Assembly (NCBI RefSeq): GCF_022811705.1
Contig: NZ_CP094528.1
Span: forward strand, 2,604,001-2,668,000
Direction of reading: 5' to 3'
DNA from: Agromyces larvae
GTDB lineage: Bacteria; Actinomycetota; Actinomycetes; Actinomycetales; Microbacteriaceae
DNA: 64,000 nucleotides
A model generated the notes under the pieces. The model did no database searches. It was not told where the DNA came from and worked only from the letters and a program-made list of their open reading frames with translations. Positions 38,302 to 48,500 of the stretch are shown in pieces. The translations under genes were made by a program, and so were the position numbers. Within the stretch, counting starts at the first letter, position 1, and each line of letters starts with the position of its first letter.

Positions 38302-39570
38302 ATGGACGACAGCACCGCGGCCGCGCGAACCGACGCACCGGCCGATGTCGCCCCGACCCCCGCCCCGACCCCCGCCCCGGCGCCGGCCGAGCGACGACGC
38401 CGGCCCCGCGACCGCCGGCGGCAGATCGAAGCCGCGGCCGCGGTCGCCTTCGCCCAGCGCGGGTACCACGGCGTGAGCATGCAGGAGGTCGCGCACGCCG
38501 TCGGCATCTCGGCGCCCGCGCTCTACCGGCACTTCCCGAACAAGTACGTGCTGTTCTCGACCTCGGCCCTGGCCCTCGCGCACGGGCTCGTCGAGGCCAC
38601 CGACGAAGCCGCGACCGGGGGTCACGCCGACCCGGCCTCCGCTCGGCGCGAACTCGGCGACATCCTCGCGGCAACGATCAGCACCACCATCGACTCGCGG
38701 GCCTCGGGCGGGATCTACCGGTGGGAGGGCCGGTACCTGACCGACGACGACCGGGCACGACTGCACGACGACCTGCGCACCCTGCGGCACCGCGTCGCCG
38801 ACCCGCTCGCGGTGCTGCGGCCCGACGCGAGCCCCGAACTGCTCGACCTCGCCTCGAGGGCGGCGCTCAGCGCGATCGCGTCCATCACCACCCACCGCAC
38901 CGCCGCGCCGACCGGCGCGATCCGCTCGCTGCTCGCCGACACGGCCCGCCGGTCGCTCACGGTCGATCCTGCTCCGGCCGACGATGCGCCCCCCATCGAC
39001 GCGGAGGGGCCCGGCGTGCGCCCGCGCCGCCGCAAGGATCTGCTCGTGCAGGCCGCGATCTCGCTGTTCGCCGAGCGCGGCTACCACGAGGTCACCATCG
39101 AGGACATCGCGCGCGCGGTCGACCTGACCCCGTCGGGGGTGTACCGCCACTTCGCCGGCAAGTCCGACCTGTTGCGCGCGGCCTGCGAACAGGCGGCGGC
39201 CGTGCTCGCCGCCGCCGCCGACGACGCACTCGCCAGGGAGCATCCGGCCGATGCCCTGGCGACCCTGTCCAACGCGTACCTGCGCTTCGCCGTACGCGAC
39301 CGCGAGCTGATGGACGTCTACACCGCCGAGGTCGCCGCCCTCGACCCCGACGACCAGCGCCGCCTGCGCACGCTGCAACGCAACCACGTCGCCGAATGGG
39401 TCGAGGTGCTGCGGCGCGTGCGACCCGAGCTCTCGGCACGCGACGCGAAGTTCCTCGTGCACGCGGGCTTCAACGTGGTCGCCGACCTCAGCGTGACGCT
39501 GCGGCGCGAAGATCCCGCCGAGGCGATCCGTCGCATCCGACCGTTCCTGAACGCCGCGCTCGGAGCGTGA
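38302..39570 (+). CDS. TetR-type regulator with two complete TetR units
   Basis: A 422-residue regulator. After a Pro/Ala-rich tail, the first helix-turn-helix lies at about 40-85 (AFAQRGYHGVSMQEVAHAVGISAPALYRHFPNKY), with its own ligand domain to about 220. A second helix-turn-helix lies at about 245-290 (ISLFAERGYHEVTIEDIARAVDLTPSGVYRHFAGKS) with a second C-terminal domain. The polypeptide is thus a fused dimer, which could bind a palindrome as a monomer. GTG at 38299 and ATG at 38302 are adjacent alternatives. It is divergent from the acyl-CoA synthetase and probably senses an acyl-CoA. Confidence 0.85.
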   Translation: MDDSTAAARTDAPADVAPTPAPTPAPAPAERRRRPRDRRRQIEAAAAVAFAQRGYHGVSMQEVAHAVGISAPALYRHFPNKYVLFSTSALALAHGLVEATDEAATGGHADPASARRELGDILAATISTTIDSRASGGIYRWEGRYLTDDDRARLHDDLRTLRHRVADPLAVLRPDASPELLDLASRAALSAIASITTHRTAAPTGAIRSLLADTARRSLTVDPAPADDAPPIDAEGPGVRPRRRKDLLVQAAISLFAERGYHEVTIEDIARAVDLTPSGVYRHFAGKSDLLRAACEQAAAVLAAAADDALAREHPADALATLSNAYLRFAVRDRELMDVYTAEVAALDPDDQRRLRTLQRNHVAEWVEVLRRVRPELSARDAKFLVHAGFNVVADLSVTLRREDPAEAIRRIRPFLNAALGA

Positions 39571-39591
39571 GGCGGGAACGGCCGGCACCGG

Positions 39592-41085
39592 CTACTTCGC
39601 CCGGCCGTGCAGCATCGGGATGAGCCGGGCGACGAGGTGCATGTCCTTCTCGGAGCGGTCGAAGCTCAGCAGGTTGAGCGCGGCCTTCCGGGTCTGACGG
39701 GCGATCGACTTCGCCGTGCTGAACTCGCGCAGGCCGTCGGCACCGTGGATGCGACCGAAGCCCGACTCCTTGACGCCGCCGAACGACAGCGTCGGGATCG
39801 CAGCGAAGCCGAGCACCGAGTTGATCGTCACCGCGCCGGCGCGCAGTCGCTCGGCCGCACGCAGGCCGAGGTGCGCATCCTTCGTGAAGATCGCCGCCCC
39901 GAGGCCGTAGGCCGTGCCGTTCGCGCGCTCGACCGCCTCGTCGACCGAGCGCACCGTGTTCACGATGACGACCGGGCCGAACGTCTCCTCCTGCACCGCA
40001 GGGCTCTGCTCGTCGACGTCGACGAGCACGATCGGGTCGATGACGCGCCCGTCGATGCTCTCGGGCCCGCCGAGCACGGCACGGCCGCCCGCCTCGAGGG
40101 CGCTGCGCACGTGGCCGGCGACGACGTCGGTCTGCGAACCGAGCGTCATGGGGCCGTAGTGCGGCGACTCGTCGCGCACCCGCAGCCGCTCGGCGCGCTC
40201 GACGACCTTCTGCACGAGCGCGTCGCGCACCGAATCGACCACGTACACCCGCTCGACGCCGACGCAGGTCTGGCCGGCGTTGCCCATGCCGCCGAACACG
40301 ACGAAGTCGGCTGCGGCGTCGAGATCGGCGTCGGCGGCGACGATGAGCGCGTCCTTGCCGCCGCACTCGGCGACCAGCGGGACGAGTCGCTCGGCGCACG
40401 CCGCCATGACCCGTTTCGCGGTGCGCGACGACCCGGTGAACGCGACCTTGTCGACGCCGCCGCGGACGAGCGCCGCACCGGTCGCACCGTCGCCGACGAC
40501 GACGGTGAGCACGTCGTGCCCGACCGCCTCGGCCCAGCGCTCGGCGATCCAGGTCGCCGGGCCCGGGGTGAGCTCGCTGGGCTTGAACACCACCGCGTTG
40601 CCCGCGGCGAGCGCGTACGAGATCGAGCCCATCGGGGTGTACAGCGGGTAGTTCCACGGGCCGATCACGCCGATGACGCCGTACGGCTCGTAGCCGAGGC
40701 TGGCGTGCTGGTTGTAGTTCATGACGCCGGCCTTGACCTTGCGGCGCTTCAGCACGCCCTCGGCGTGCTTGGCCGCCCAGTCGAGGTGGGTGAGGGTGAG
40801 CATCACCTCGAGCAGTGCGTCGGAGCCGGGCTTGCCCGTCTCGGCGGCGATGAGGTCGGCCAGCTCTCCCGCGCGGTTCGCGATCGCCGCCTTCCAGCGC
40901 AGCAGGTGCCGCCGGCGCCCCGCGAAGCCCTCGGCGCGCCAGAACTCGGCACCGGCCCGGGCGCGGCGGACGGCGTCGGCGACGTCGGCCTCGCCCGCGG
41001 TGCGGTAGGTGGCGACGGCGGTGCCGTCGGTGGGGCGGCGGGTCGTGAATTCGCCCGCGTCGGGGGCGTCGCGCAGCAGTGTCAT
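39592..41085 (-). CDS. Aldehyde dehydrogenase
   Basis: A 497-residue NAD(P)-dependent enzyme oxidising an aldehyde to its acid. The Rossmann region has FTGSS, the active-site Glu is in VAECGGKDA and the catalytic Cys is in NAGQTCVGVERV. The C-terminal part has the bridging EETFGPVV and SFGGVKESGFGR. It resembles long-chain or general aldehyde dehydrogenases of the coniferyl-aldehyde type by the carboxyl tail. A degraded copy of the 18-bp palindrome precedes it (41121-41138), so it may belong to the same regulon as the acyl-CoA synthetase. Confidence 0.9.
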   Translation of the reverse strand: MTLLRDAPDAGEFTTRRPTDGTAVATYRTAGEADVADAVRRARAGAEFWRAEGFAGRRRHLLRWKAAIANRAGELADLIAAETGKPGSDALLEVMLTLTHLDWAAKHAEGVLKRRKVKAGVMNYNQHASLGYEPYGVIGVIGPWNYPLYTPMGSISYALAAGNAVVFKPSELTPGPATWIAERWAEAVGHDVLTVVVGDGATGAALVRGGVDKVAFTGSSRTAKRVMAACAERLVPLVAECGGKDALIVAADADLDAAADFVVFGGMGNAGQTCVGVERVYVVDSVRDALVQKVVERAERLRVRDESPHYGPMTLGSQTDVVAGHVRSALEAGGRAVLGGPESIDGRVIDPIVLVDVDEQSPAVQEETFGPVVIVNTVRSVDEAVERANGTAYGLGAAIFTKDAHLGLRAAERLRAGAVTINSVLGFAAIPTLSFGGVKESGFGRIHGADGLREFSTAKSIARQTRKAALNLLSFDRSEKDMHLVARLIPMLHGRAK

Positions 41086-41120
41086 GGCCGGGTCTCCGTA
41101 CTCTCCGTCGAGCTGGAATA

Positions 41121-41138
41121 AGTGAATGGCGAATCACA
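41121..41138. promoter_or_regulatory. TetR-type operator, weak copy
   Basis: AGTGAATGGCGAATCACA matches the palindrome of 38237-38254 and 59695-59712 at 14 of 18 positions and lies 36 bases upstream of the aldehyde dehydrogenase start. Confidence 0.5.
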
Positions 41139-41172
41139 TGCTAGACGCGGGCGCGGCGCGAGGCAAGATGTT

Positions 41173-41190
41173 TTCGAATCTCGATTAGAA
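41173..41190. promoter_or_regulatory. Imperfect palindrome before tetR
   Basis: TTCGAATCTCGATTAGAA is an imperfect inverted repeat 20 bases upstream of the TetR start. It shares the GAATC-N2-GATT core with the 59695 operator and could be an autoregulatory site; TAGAAT at its end could also be a -10 box. Confidence 0.4.
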
Positions 41191-41210
41191 TGCCCTGGGA
41201 GAGGAGCGGC

Positions 41211-41831
41211 ATGGCCGACGAGCAGTCCACGATCGCGACATCGAAGTCGGCGCGCACGCGCGAGCGCATCCTCGACGCGGCCGCCGCGGTGCTCTCCCGC
41301 AAGGGCTACGCCGGCACCCGGCTCTCGGAAGTGGCCGATGCGGCCGGCGTGCAGGCCCCCGCGATCTACTACTACTTCGGCTCGCGCGACGAACTCGTCG
41401 AAGAGGTCATGTGGGCGGGCGCCAACAGCGTGCGCACCCACGTCGAGAGCGAGATCGCGGCGATGCCGACCACCGCGACCGCGATGGATCGCCTGCTCAC
41501 CGCGGTCGAGGCGCACCTGCGCTACGAACTCGAGATCTCGGACTACGCGACCGCATCGATCCGCAACGCCGGGCACGTGCCCGAGCACCTGCGCGTGCGG
41601 CCCGCCGCCGAAGAGGCGCTCTACAGCCGCATGTGGCGCGACCTGCTCGTCGAAGCTCAGGAGTCGGGCGAAGTGCGCGCCGACCTCGACATCAACGTGT
41701 TCCGCCTGCTCCTGCTCGGCGCGCTGAACTGGGTCGTCGAGTGGTGGAATCCCCGCACCCGGTCATTCGACGACCTCGTGCGCACGGCGTGCGACATGGT
41801 GCGGCGCACCGCGGGCACCGGGTCGGACTGA
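41211..41831 (+). CDS. TetR-family regulator
   Basis: A 206-residue repressor with an N-terminal helix-turn-helix (about 15-60, ERILDAAAAVLSRKGYAGTRLSEVADAAGVQAPAIYYYFGSRDEL) and a ligand-binding helical domain of the TetR_C class common beside acyl-CoA genes. The ATG at 41211 follows GGAGAGGAG; an ATG at 41190 lies inside the palindrome and is less likely. It is divergent from aldehyde dehydrogenase and convergent with the fatty-acid operon, so it probably regulates one of these. Confidence 0.87.
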   Translation: MADEQSTIATSKSARTRERILDAAAAVLSRKGYAGTRLSEVADAAGVQAPAIYYYFGSRDELVEEVMWAGANSVRTHVESEIAAMPTTATAMDRLLTAVEAHLRYELEISDYATASIRNAGHVPEHLRVRPAAEEALYSRMWRDLLVEAQESGEVRADLDINVFRLLLLGALNWVVEWWNPRTRSFDDLVRTACDMVRRTAGTGSD

Positions 41832-41851
41832 CCCGGCGCCCGCGGCGCCCC

Positions 41852-42826
<975 letters not shown>

Positions 42827-45016
42827 CTACTCGTACGTCTCGCCGGCGTCGGCCTTCGCGAGGAGCGAGGCCGGTGGCAGGAATCGGTCGCCGTAGGCGG
42901 CGGCGAGCTCGCGGGCACGGGCTGCGAAGCCCGGCAGCCCGCCCTCGTACTGGTTGACGTACTGCAGCACGCCGCCCGTCCAGGCGGGGAACCCGATGCC
43001 GTAGATCGAGCCGATGTTCGCGTCGGGCACGCTCGTCAGCACGCCCGCGTCGAGGCAGGCGATGGTGTCGAGCGCCTCGGCGAACAGCATCCGCTCCTGA
43101 AGGTCGACGAGCGGCAGCACGGTGCGACCCGAGCCGAACCGCTCGCGCAGCCCCGGCCAGAGGCCGACCCGCCTGCCGTCGGCGTCGTACTCGTAGAACC
43201 CGCGGCGGGCTCGGCGGCCGGGGCGGTCGGCTTCGTCGACCATCCAGTCGACGACGGCCTCGGCCGGGTGCGGCACCCACACGGCTCCGGATGCCTCGTC
43301 GGCCGCACGCGTCTCGTTGCGGATCTTCTGGGTCAGCGTGAGCGTCAGCTCGTCGAGGAGCTGCAGTGCCCCGGCGGGGTATCCGGCCTGGAGCGCCGCC
43401 TGCTCGACCGAGGCGGGCTCGACGCCCTCGCCGACCGCGGCGACCGCCTCGTCGATGAACCGCCCGATCACGCGCGAGGTGAAGAATCCGCGCGCGTCGT
43501 TCACGACGATCGGGGTCTTGCGGATCTGCTGCACGAAGTCGAAGGTCTTCGCGAGCACGGCGTCGCTCGTGTTGCGCCCGCGCACGATCTCGACGAGCGG
43601 CATCTTGTCGACCGGCGAGAAGAAGTGGATGCCGATGAAGTCGTCGGGTCGCGAGACCCCTTCGCTCAGCAGCGTGATCGGCAGGGTCGAGGTGTTCGAG
43701 CCGAGCACGGCGTCGGGCGAGACCACGTCCTGGATCTGCTGGAACACCTCCTGCTTCACGGGCACCGACTCGAAGACCGCCTCGATCACGATGTCGACGC
43801 CGGCGAAGTCGGCGGGGTCGTCGGTCGGCGTGATGCGCGCGAGCAGCGCCTCGGACTTCTCGGCGGTGGTCGCACCGCGCGCGAGCGCCTTGTCCTCGAG
43901 GGCGCGGGCGTAGTCCTTGCCGCGTTCGGCGGCCTCCAGCGAGACATCCTTCAGCACGACCTCGATGCCGGCCTTCGCGCCCACGTACGCGATCGCCGCG
44001 CCCATCATGCCCGCGCCCAGCACACCGAGCTTGGTCGCGGTGAACCGGGGGTAGCCGTCGGGGCGGCTGCCGCCCGCGTTGATGTGCTGCAGGTCGAAGA
44101 AGAACGCCTTGATCATGTTCTTCGCCACCTGCCCGTGCATGAGCTGCACGAGATAGCGGGTCTCGATGGTCGACGCGGTCTCGAAGTCGACGTACGCCCC
44201 CTCGACCGCGGCGGCCATCGCCGCACGCGGCGCGGGCATCGGCGCACCCTTCAGCTGCTTGCGCAGCAGTGCCGGCATGGCCGGGAGCATCCCCGCCAGC
44301 GACGGCGAGGTGGGCGCACCGCCCGGCAGGCGGAAGCCCTTCTCGTCCCACGGCTTCACGGGCGCGGGGTTGGCGGCGATCCAGGCGCGCGCCCGGGCGT
44401 CGAGCTCGGCGAGCGGCGCGAGCTCGTCGACGATGCCGACCGCGAGCGCGTCGTCGGCGCGGAACCGCGTCGCCGGCAGGATGACGTCGGCGAGCGCCTT
44501 CTGCAGCCCGAGCATGCGCACCAGGCGGGTGATGCCGCCGCCGCCGGGCAGCAGCCCGAGCGACACCTCGGGCACGCCGAACTGCGCGCCGCGCACGTCG
44601 CTCGCCGCGATGCGGTGATGGGCGGCGAGGGCGACCTCGAGGCCGCCGCCGAGCGCGGTGCCGTTCAGGGTCGCGACGACGGGCTTGCCCAGTCGTTCGA
44701 GCCGGCGCAGCAGCGACTTGACGTGCTCGATGTGCGCGGTCTCCTCCGCCGAGCGCGCCGGGTCGGCCGCGCGCAGCAGGTTGAGGTCGCCGCCGGCGAA
44801 CCAGCTCTTCTTCGCCGACGCCAGGATGACGCCGGCGATGGCGTCGCGCTCGGCCTCGAGCCGGTCGACGGTCGCCTCCAGGGCGGCGGTGAAGTGCGCG
44901 TTCATGGTGTTCACCGCACTGTCGGGGTCGTCCATCGTGATGGTGACGATGCCGTCCGCGTCGACGTCCCACGCGTAGCCCGCGTACACGTCGACGATCT
45001 CACTCGTGATGCTCAT
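42827..45016 (-). CDS. FadB-like enoyl-CoA hydratase/3-hydroxyacyl-CoA dehydrogenase
   Basis: A 729-residue bifunctional beta-oxidation enzyme. The N-terminal crotonase domain (about 1-300) has SWFAGGDLNLL and NGTALGGGLEVALAAHHRIA with an oxyanion hole. The dehydrogenase part starts at KLGVLGAGMMGAAIAYVGAKAG (about residue 330), has the catalytic His in FIGIHFFSPVDKMPLVEI, and two C-terminal helical domains follow. It works with the adjacent thiolase as the last two cycles of beta-oxidation. Start at 45016, 11 bases after the thiolase stop. Confidence 0.93.
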   Translation of the reverse strand: MSITSEIVDVYAGYAWDVDADGIVTITMDDPDSAVNTMNAHFTAALEATVDRLEAERDAIAGVILASAKKSWFAGGDLNLLRAADPARSAEETAHIEHVKSLLRRLERLGKPVVATLNGTALGGGLEVALAAHHRIAASDVRGAQFGVPEVSLGLLPGGGGITRLVRMLGLQKALADVILPATRFRADDALAVGIVDELAPLAELDARARAWIAANPAPVKPWDEKGFRLPGGAPTSPSLAGMLPAMPALLRKQLKGAPMPAPRAAMAAAVEGAYVDFETASTIETRYLVQLMHGQVAKNMIKAFFFDLQHINAGGSRPDGYPRFTATKLGVLGAGMMGAAIAYVGAKAGIEVVLKDVSLEAAERGKDYARALEDKALARGATTAEKSEALLARITPTDDPADFAGVDIVIEAVFESVPVKQEVFQQIQDVVSPDAVLGSNTSTLPITLLSEGVSRPDDFIGIHFFSPVDKMPLVEIVRGRNTSDAVLAKTFDFVQQIRKTPIVVNDARGFFTSRVIGRFIDEAVAAVGEGVEPASVEQAALQAGYPAGALQLLDELTLTLTQKIRNETRAADEASGAVWVPHPAEAVVDWMVDEADRPGRRARRGFYEYDADGRRVGLWPGLRERFGSGRTVLPLVDLQERMLFAEALDTIACLDAGVLTSVPDANIGSIYGIGFPAWTGGVLQYVNQYEGGLPGFAARARELAAAYGDRFLPPASLLAKADAGETYE

Positions 45017-45027
45017 GCGTGTTCTCC

Positions 45028-46236
45028 TCACACCCGCTCGATGACCGTTGCGATACCCATGCCGGCGCCGACGCACAGCGTCGCGAGCCCGCGACGCAGG
45101 TCGCGCCGCTCGAGTTCGTCGAGCAGCGTGCCCAGGATCATCGCGCCGGTGGCGCCGAGCGGATGCCCCAGGGCGATCGCCCCGCCGTTGACGTTGACGT
45201 TCTCGTGGGGGATGCCGAGGTCCTTCTCCCACTTCATGACGACCGACGCGAACGCCTCGTTCAGCTCGAACAGGTCGATGTCGTCGACCGTGAGCCCGGC
45301 CTTCTCGAGCGCCTTGCGGGTCGCGGGCGTCGGGCCGGTGAGCATGATCGTCGGGTCGGAGCCGGTGACCGCGGTCGACACGATGCGGGCGCGCGGGGCG
45401 AGCCCGAGGCGTTCGCCGATCTCGGGGCTGCCGATCAGCATGAGCGCGGCGCCGTCGACGATGCCCGACGAGTTCGCGGCGGTGTGCACGTGGCGCACCC
45501 GCTCGACGTGGTGGTACTTCTGCAGCGCGACCGCGTCGAAACCCGCCTCGGCGCCGGGGCGCTCGAACGCGGGCGGCAGCTCGGCGAGCGTCGCGACGGT
45601 CGACCCCGGCCGGCGGTGCTCGTCGGTGTCGAGCACGGTCACGCCGTTCTGGTCTTTCACGGGCACGACCGACTTGGCGAACCATCCGTTGCGCCATGCT
45701 TCGTCGGCGCGGCGCTGCGACTCGACCGCGAACGCGTCCACGTCCTCGCGGCTGAAGCCCTCGATCGTGGCGATCAGGTCGGCGCCGATGCCCTGCGGCA
45801 CGAAGTACAGGTCGTAGTTCGTCGTCGGGTCCTGGGCGTACGCGCCGCCGTCGGAGCCGATCGGCACCCGCGACATCGATTCGACGCCGCCGGCGAGGAT
45901 GAGCTGGTCGAATCCGCTCGCGACCTTCTGCGCCGCGGTGTTCACCGCTTCGAGGCCCGATGCGCAGAATCGGTTGAGCTGCACGCCGGCGACCGTCTCG
46001 GGCAGCCCGGCGACGAGGGCCGCGGTGCGCGCGATGTCGCCGCCCTGCTCGCCGACCGGCGAGACGACGCCGAGCACGATGTCGTCGATGAGCTGCGCGT
46101 CGAGCGACGGGTTGCGCTCCTGCAGCGCGTCGATGAGGCCGACGACGAGGTCGACCGGCTTGATGCCGTGCAGCGCGCCGCCGCGGTTGCGGCCGCGCGG
46201 TGTGCGCACCGCGTCGTAGATGTACGCGTCGGTCAT
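45028..46236 (-). CDS. Acetyl-CoA acyltransferase (thiolase)
   Basis: A 402-residue thiolase cleaving 3-oxoacyl-CoA to acetyl-CoA and a shortened acyl-CoA. The acyl-accepting cysteine is in [11 protein letters not shown], with the C-terminal [19 protein letters not shown] and the second cysteine in [17 protein letters not shown] precedes the ATG at 46236. The operon with the FadB-like enzyme suggests FadA function (3-ketoacyl-CoA) rather than acetoacetyl-CoA synthesis. Confidence 0.93.
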   Translation of the reverse strand: MTDAYIYDAVRTPRGRNRGGALHGIKPVDLVVGLIDALQERNPSLDAQLIDDIVLGVVSPVGEQGGDIARTAALVAGLPETVAGVQLNRFCASGLEAVNTAAQKVASGFDQLILAGGVESMSRVPIGSDGGAYAQDPTTNYDLYFVPQGIGADLIATIEGFSREDVDAFAVESQRRADEAWRNGWFAKSVVPVKDQNGVTVLDTDEHRRPGSTVATLAELPPAFERPGAEAGFDAVALQKYHHVERVRHVHTAANSSGIVDGAALMLIGSPEIGERLGLAPRARIVSTAVTGSDPTIMLTGPTPATRKALEKAGLTVDDIDLFELNEAFASVVMKWEKDLGIPHENVNVNGGAIALGHPLGATGAMILGTLLDELERRDLRRGLATLCVGAGMGIATVIERV

Positions 46237-46250
46237 GGTTGCTCCGCCCT

Positions 46251-47411
46251 TCAGAGTCCGAGGCTCCGGCCGACGATCTCTTTCATGATCTCGGTCGTGC
46301 CGCCGTAGATGGTGGTGATGCGCGCGTCCTCGTAGTCGCGCGCGATGCGGTACTCGCGCATGTAGCCGTACCCGCCGTGCAGTTGCAGGCACCGGTTCAC
46401 GATGTCGACGTACTGCTCGGTGGTGAGGAACTTCGCCGCGGCCGCGTCTTCGGCCGACAGCTCGCCGCGGTTGTGCAGCCGCAGGCAGTGGTCGAGGTAG
46501 GCGCGGCTCGCGCGCGTGGCGGTCACCATGTCGGCGAGCTCGAACCGGGTGTTCTGGAACGAGCCGATCGGGCGGCCGAACGCCTCCCGCTCCTTCGCGT
46601 AGGCGATGGTGCGCTCGAGCACGCCCTCGCTGGAGGCGACCGCGGCGGCGGCGATCGAGATGCGCTCCTGCGGGAGGTTGCGCATGAGGGCGGCGAAGCC
46701 GGTGCCCTCGGCGCCGAGCAGGTTCTCGACCGGCACGCGCACGTTCTGGAAGACCAGCTCGCTGGTGTCCTGCGCGTGCAGCCCGATCTTCTCGAGGTTG
46801 CGCCCGCGGGTGAACCCGGGGGTGTCGGCTTCGATCACGAGCAGGCTGAGACCGCGGTGCGGGTCGTCGCCCGTGCGCACCGCGGTGGCGACGAGGTCGG
46901 CGTTCTGCCCGTTCGAGATGAAGATCTTCGAGCCGTTCACGACGTAGTGGTCGCCGTCGCGCACCGCGCTGGTGCGGATGCCTGAGAGGTCGCTGCCCGT
47001 GCCCGGTTCGGTCATCGCGACCGCGACGACGAGCTCGCCCGCGGCGATGCCCGGCAGCCAGCGCGCCTTCTGCGCGTCGTCGGTGAGGTCGGTGAAGTAC
47101 GGGATGACGATGTCGTTCGACAGGGCGATGCCGGCCATGCCCGACGACACCGGATTGCGGGCGAGCTGTTCGCCCATGATCGCGTTGAAGCGGAAGTCGT
47201 CGGTGCCGCCGCCGCCGTACTCCTCGGGGATGCCGAAGCCGAGGATGCCGGCCTCGGCGGCCTTCGTGAAGAGGTCGCGGTCGACGCGGCCCTCGCGATC
47301 CCAGCGGTCGGCGTTCGGTCGGGCGTGCTGCTCGACGAACGCGTCGACGATCTCGCGGAACTGTTCGTGCTCGTCCTCGTAGAGGTCGCGCTGTCCGATG
47401 ACACCGGCCAT
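46251..47411 (-). CDS. Acyl-CoA dehydrogenase
   Basis: A 386-residue FAD enzyme introducing the alpha-beta double bond. [15 protein letters not shown] and the flavin/acyl contacts around [12 protein letters not shown] are present. The C-terminal motif reads IYGGTTEI; the Gly replaces the Glu that is the base in medium-chain enzymes, a pattern of the long-chain type in which the base lies elsewhere. First gene of the leftward operon leading to thiolase, FadB-like enzyme and nitronate monooxygenase. Confidence 0.92.
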   Translation of the reverse strand: MAGVIGQRDLYEDEHEQFREIVDAFVEQHARPNADRWDREGRVDRDLFTKAAEAGILGFGIPEEYGGGGTDDFRFNAIMGEQLARNPVSSGMAGIALSNDIVIPYFTDLTDDAQKARWLPGIAAGELVVAVAMTEPGTGSDLSGIRTSAVRDGDHYVVNGSKIFISNGQNADLVATAVRTGDDPHRGLSLLVIEADTPGFTRGRNLEKIGLHAQDTSELVFQNVRVPVENLLGAEGTGFAALMRNLPQERISIAAAAVASSEGVLERTIAYAKEREAFGRPIGSFQNTRFELADMVTATRASRAYLDHCLRLHNRGELSAEDAAAAKFLTTEQYVDIVNRCLQLHGGYGYMREYRIARDYEDARITTIYGGTTEIMKEIVGRSLGL

Positions 47412-47470
47412 GTGATTCCGATCTTCCTCGATCTGCGGGGGTTCGGTTCGGAGTTGACCCGAACGACGAG

Positions 47471-47493
47471 TTTTTTTATATCATATTCAAAAC
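47471..47493. promoter_or_regulatory. AT-rich promoter/operator between divergent operons
   Basis: The run of T residues followed by ATATCATATTCAAAA is the only strongly AT-rich stretch in the 159-base gap between the two divergent acyl-CoA operons. On the minus strand it offers TATGAT and TATAAA as -10 candidates for the dehydrogenase gene. Confidence 0.4.
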
Positions 47494-47570
47494 TGCGATG
47501 CGGATGCCACGTTTCACCGGGGATGCGCAACGAATCGTTTATCTTCGATTAGGAACGCAAGGGAGCGTGC

Positions 47571-48500
47571 ATGGCCATCACGGAGACCGCCGGCTCACCC
47601 GGCGCACGGTTCGCGGGCCGCGTCGCCGTCGTGACGGGGGCGAGCCGGGGCATCGGGCTCGCCATCGCCGCGCGACTGCTCGACGAGGGCGCCCGGGTGC
47701 TGCTCACCGCCCGCTCGGAGGACGGCCTCGCCGCCGCCCGCGACGCGCTGGGCGGGCGCGACGCGCTGGGCGGGCGCGACGTGCCCGACGACGGCGCAGG
47801 CACCGCCGGCCTCGCCGCCGCCCGCGACGCGCTGGTCGGGCGCGAGGCGCTGGGCGGGCGCGACGTGCCCGACGACGGCGCAGGCACCGCCGGCCTCGCC
47901 GGGCGCATCCGCACCGTCGCCGGCCGTGCCGACGACCCCGAGCACCGGCGCACCGCGATCCGCACCGCGGTCGACGCGTTCGGCGGGGTCGACGTGCTGG
48001 TGAACAACGCCGGCATCAACCCGCTGTACGGGCCGCTGGCCGAGCTCGACCTCGACGCGGCGCGCAAGGTGCTCGAGGTGAACGTGCTCGGCACGCTCAG
48101 CTGGACCCAGGAGGCGCTTTCGGCCGGCCTCGGCGATCGGCCGGGCGCCGCGGTGCTCAATCTCTCGTCGGTCACCGGCCAGGTGCCCTCGCCGGGCATC
48201 GGCTGGTATGGCGTGAGCAAGGCGGCCGTATCGCATCTCACGACGACGCTCTCGGTCGAGCTGGCACCGCGCGTCCGCGTCAACGCGCTCGCACCCGCGG
48301 TCGTGAAGACCCGCTTCGCGCGCGCCCTGTACGAGCACGACGAGCCCGGCGTCGCGGCCCGCTACCCGCTCGGCCGGCTCGGCGAGCCCGAGGATGCCGC
48401 GGCCGCCGCCGCGTACCTCTGCTCCGACGAGGCGGCCTGGGTGACCGGCCAGGTGCTCACGCTCGACGGCGGCCTGCTCGCGGCGGGAGGCGTGGCGTGA
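47571..48500 (+). CDS. SDR-family oxidoreductase with an internal duplication
   Basis: A 309-residue NAD(P)-dependent short-chain dehydrogenase. Cofactor motif TGASRGIG (about 22-29), NNAG (about 145), active-site Ser in LNLSSVTG, and YGVSK with Tyr and Lys. An 84-bp direct repeat (47724-47807, 47808-47891) doubles 28 residues (GLAAARDALGGRDALGGRDV...) in the loop between the cofactor motif and the next strand, making it about 50 residues longer than usual. It opens the operon with an ACAD, a kinase, etfBA and prpDBC. It could reduce a 4-oxoacyl-CoA, as LvaD does. Confidence 0.88.
   Translation: MAITETAGSPGARFAGRVAVVTGASRGIGLAIAARLLDEGARVLLTARSEDGLAAARDALGGRDALGGRDVPDDGAGTAGLAAARDALVGREALGGRDVPDDGAGTAGLAGRIRTVAGRADDPEHRRTAIRTAVDAFGGVDVLVNNAGINPLYGPLAELDLDAARKVLEVNVLGTLSWTQEALSAGLGDRPGAAVLNLSSVTGQVPSPGIGWYGVSKAAVSHLTTTLSVELAPRVRVNALAPAVVKTRFARALYEHDEPGVAARYPLGRLGEPEDAAAAAAYLCSDEAAWVTGQVLTLDGGLLAAGGVA
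47724..47891. repeat. 84-bp tandem duplication in the SDR gene
   Basis: Two adjacent 84-bp units (47724-47807 and 47808-47891) differ at only a few positions. Within the first, the 18-mer GCGCTGGGCGGGCGCGAC is itself repeated. Both lie in frame and keep the gene open. Confidence 0.9.
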
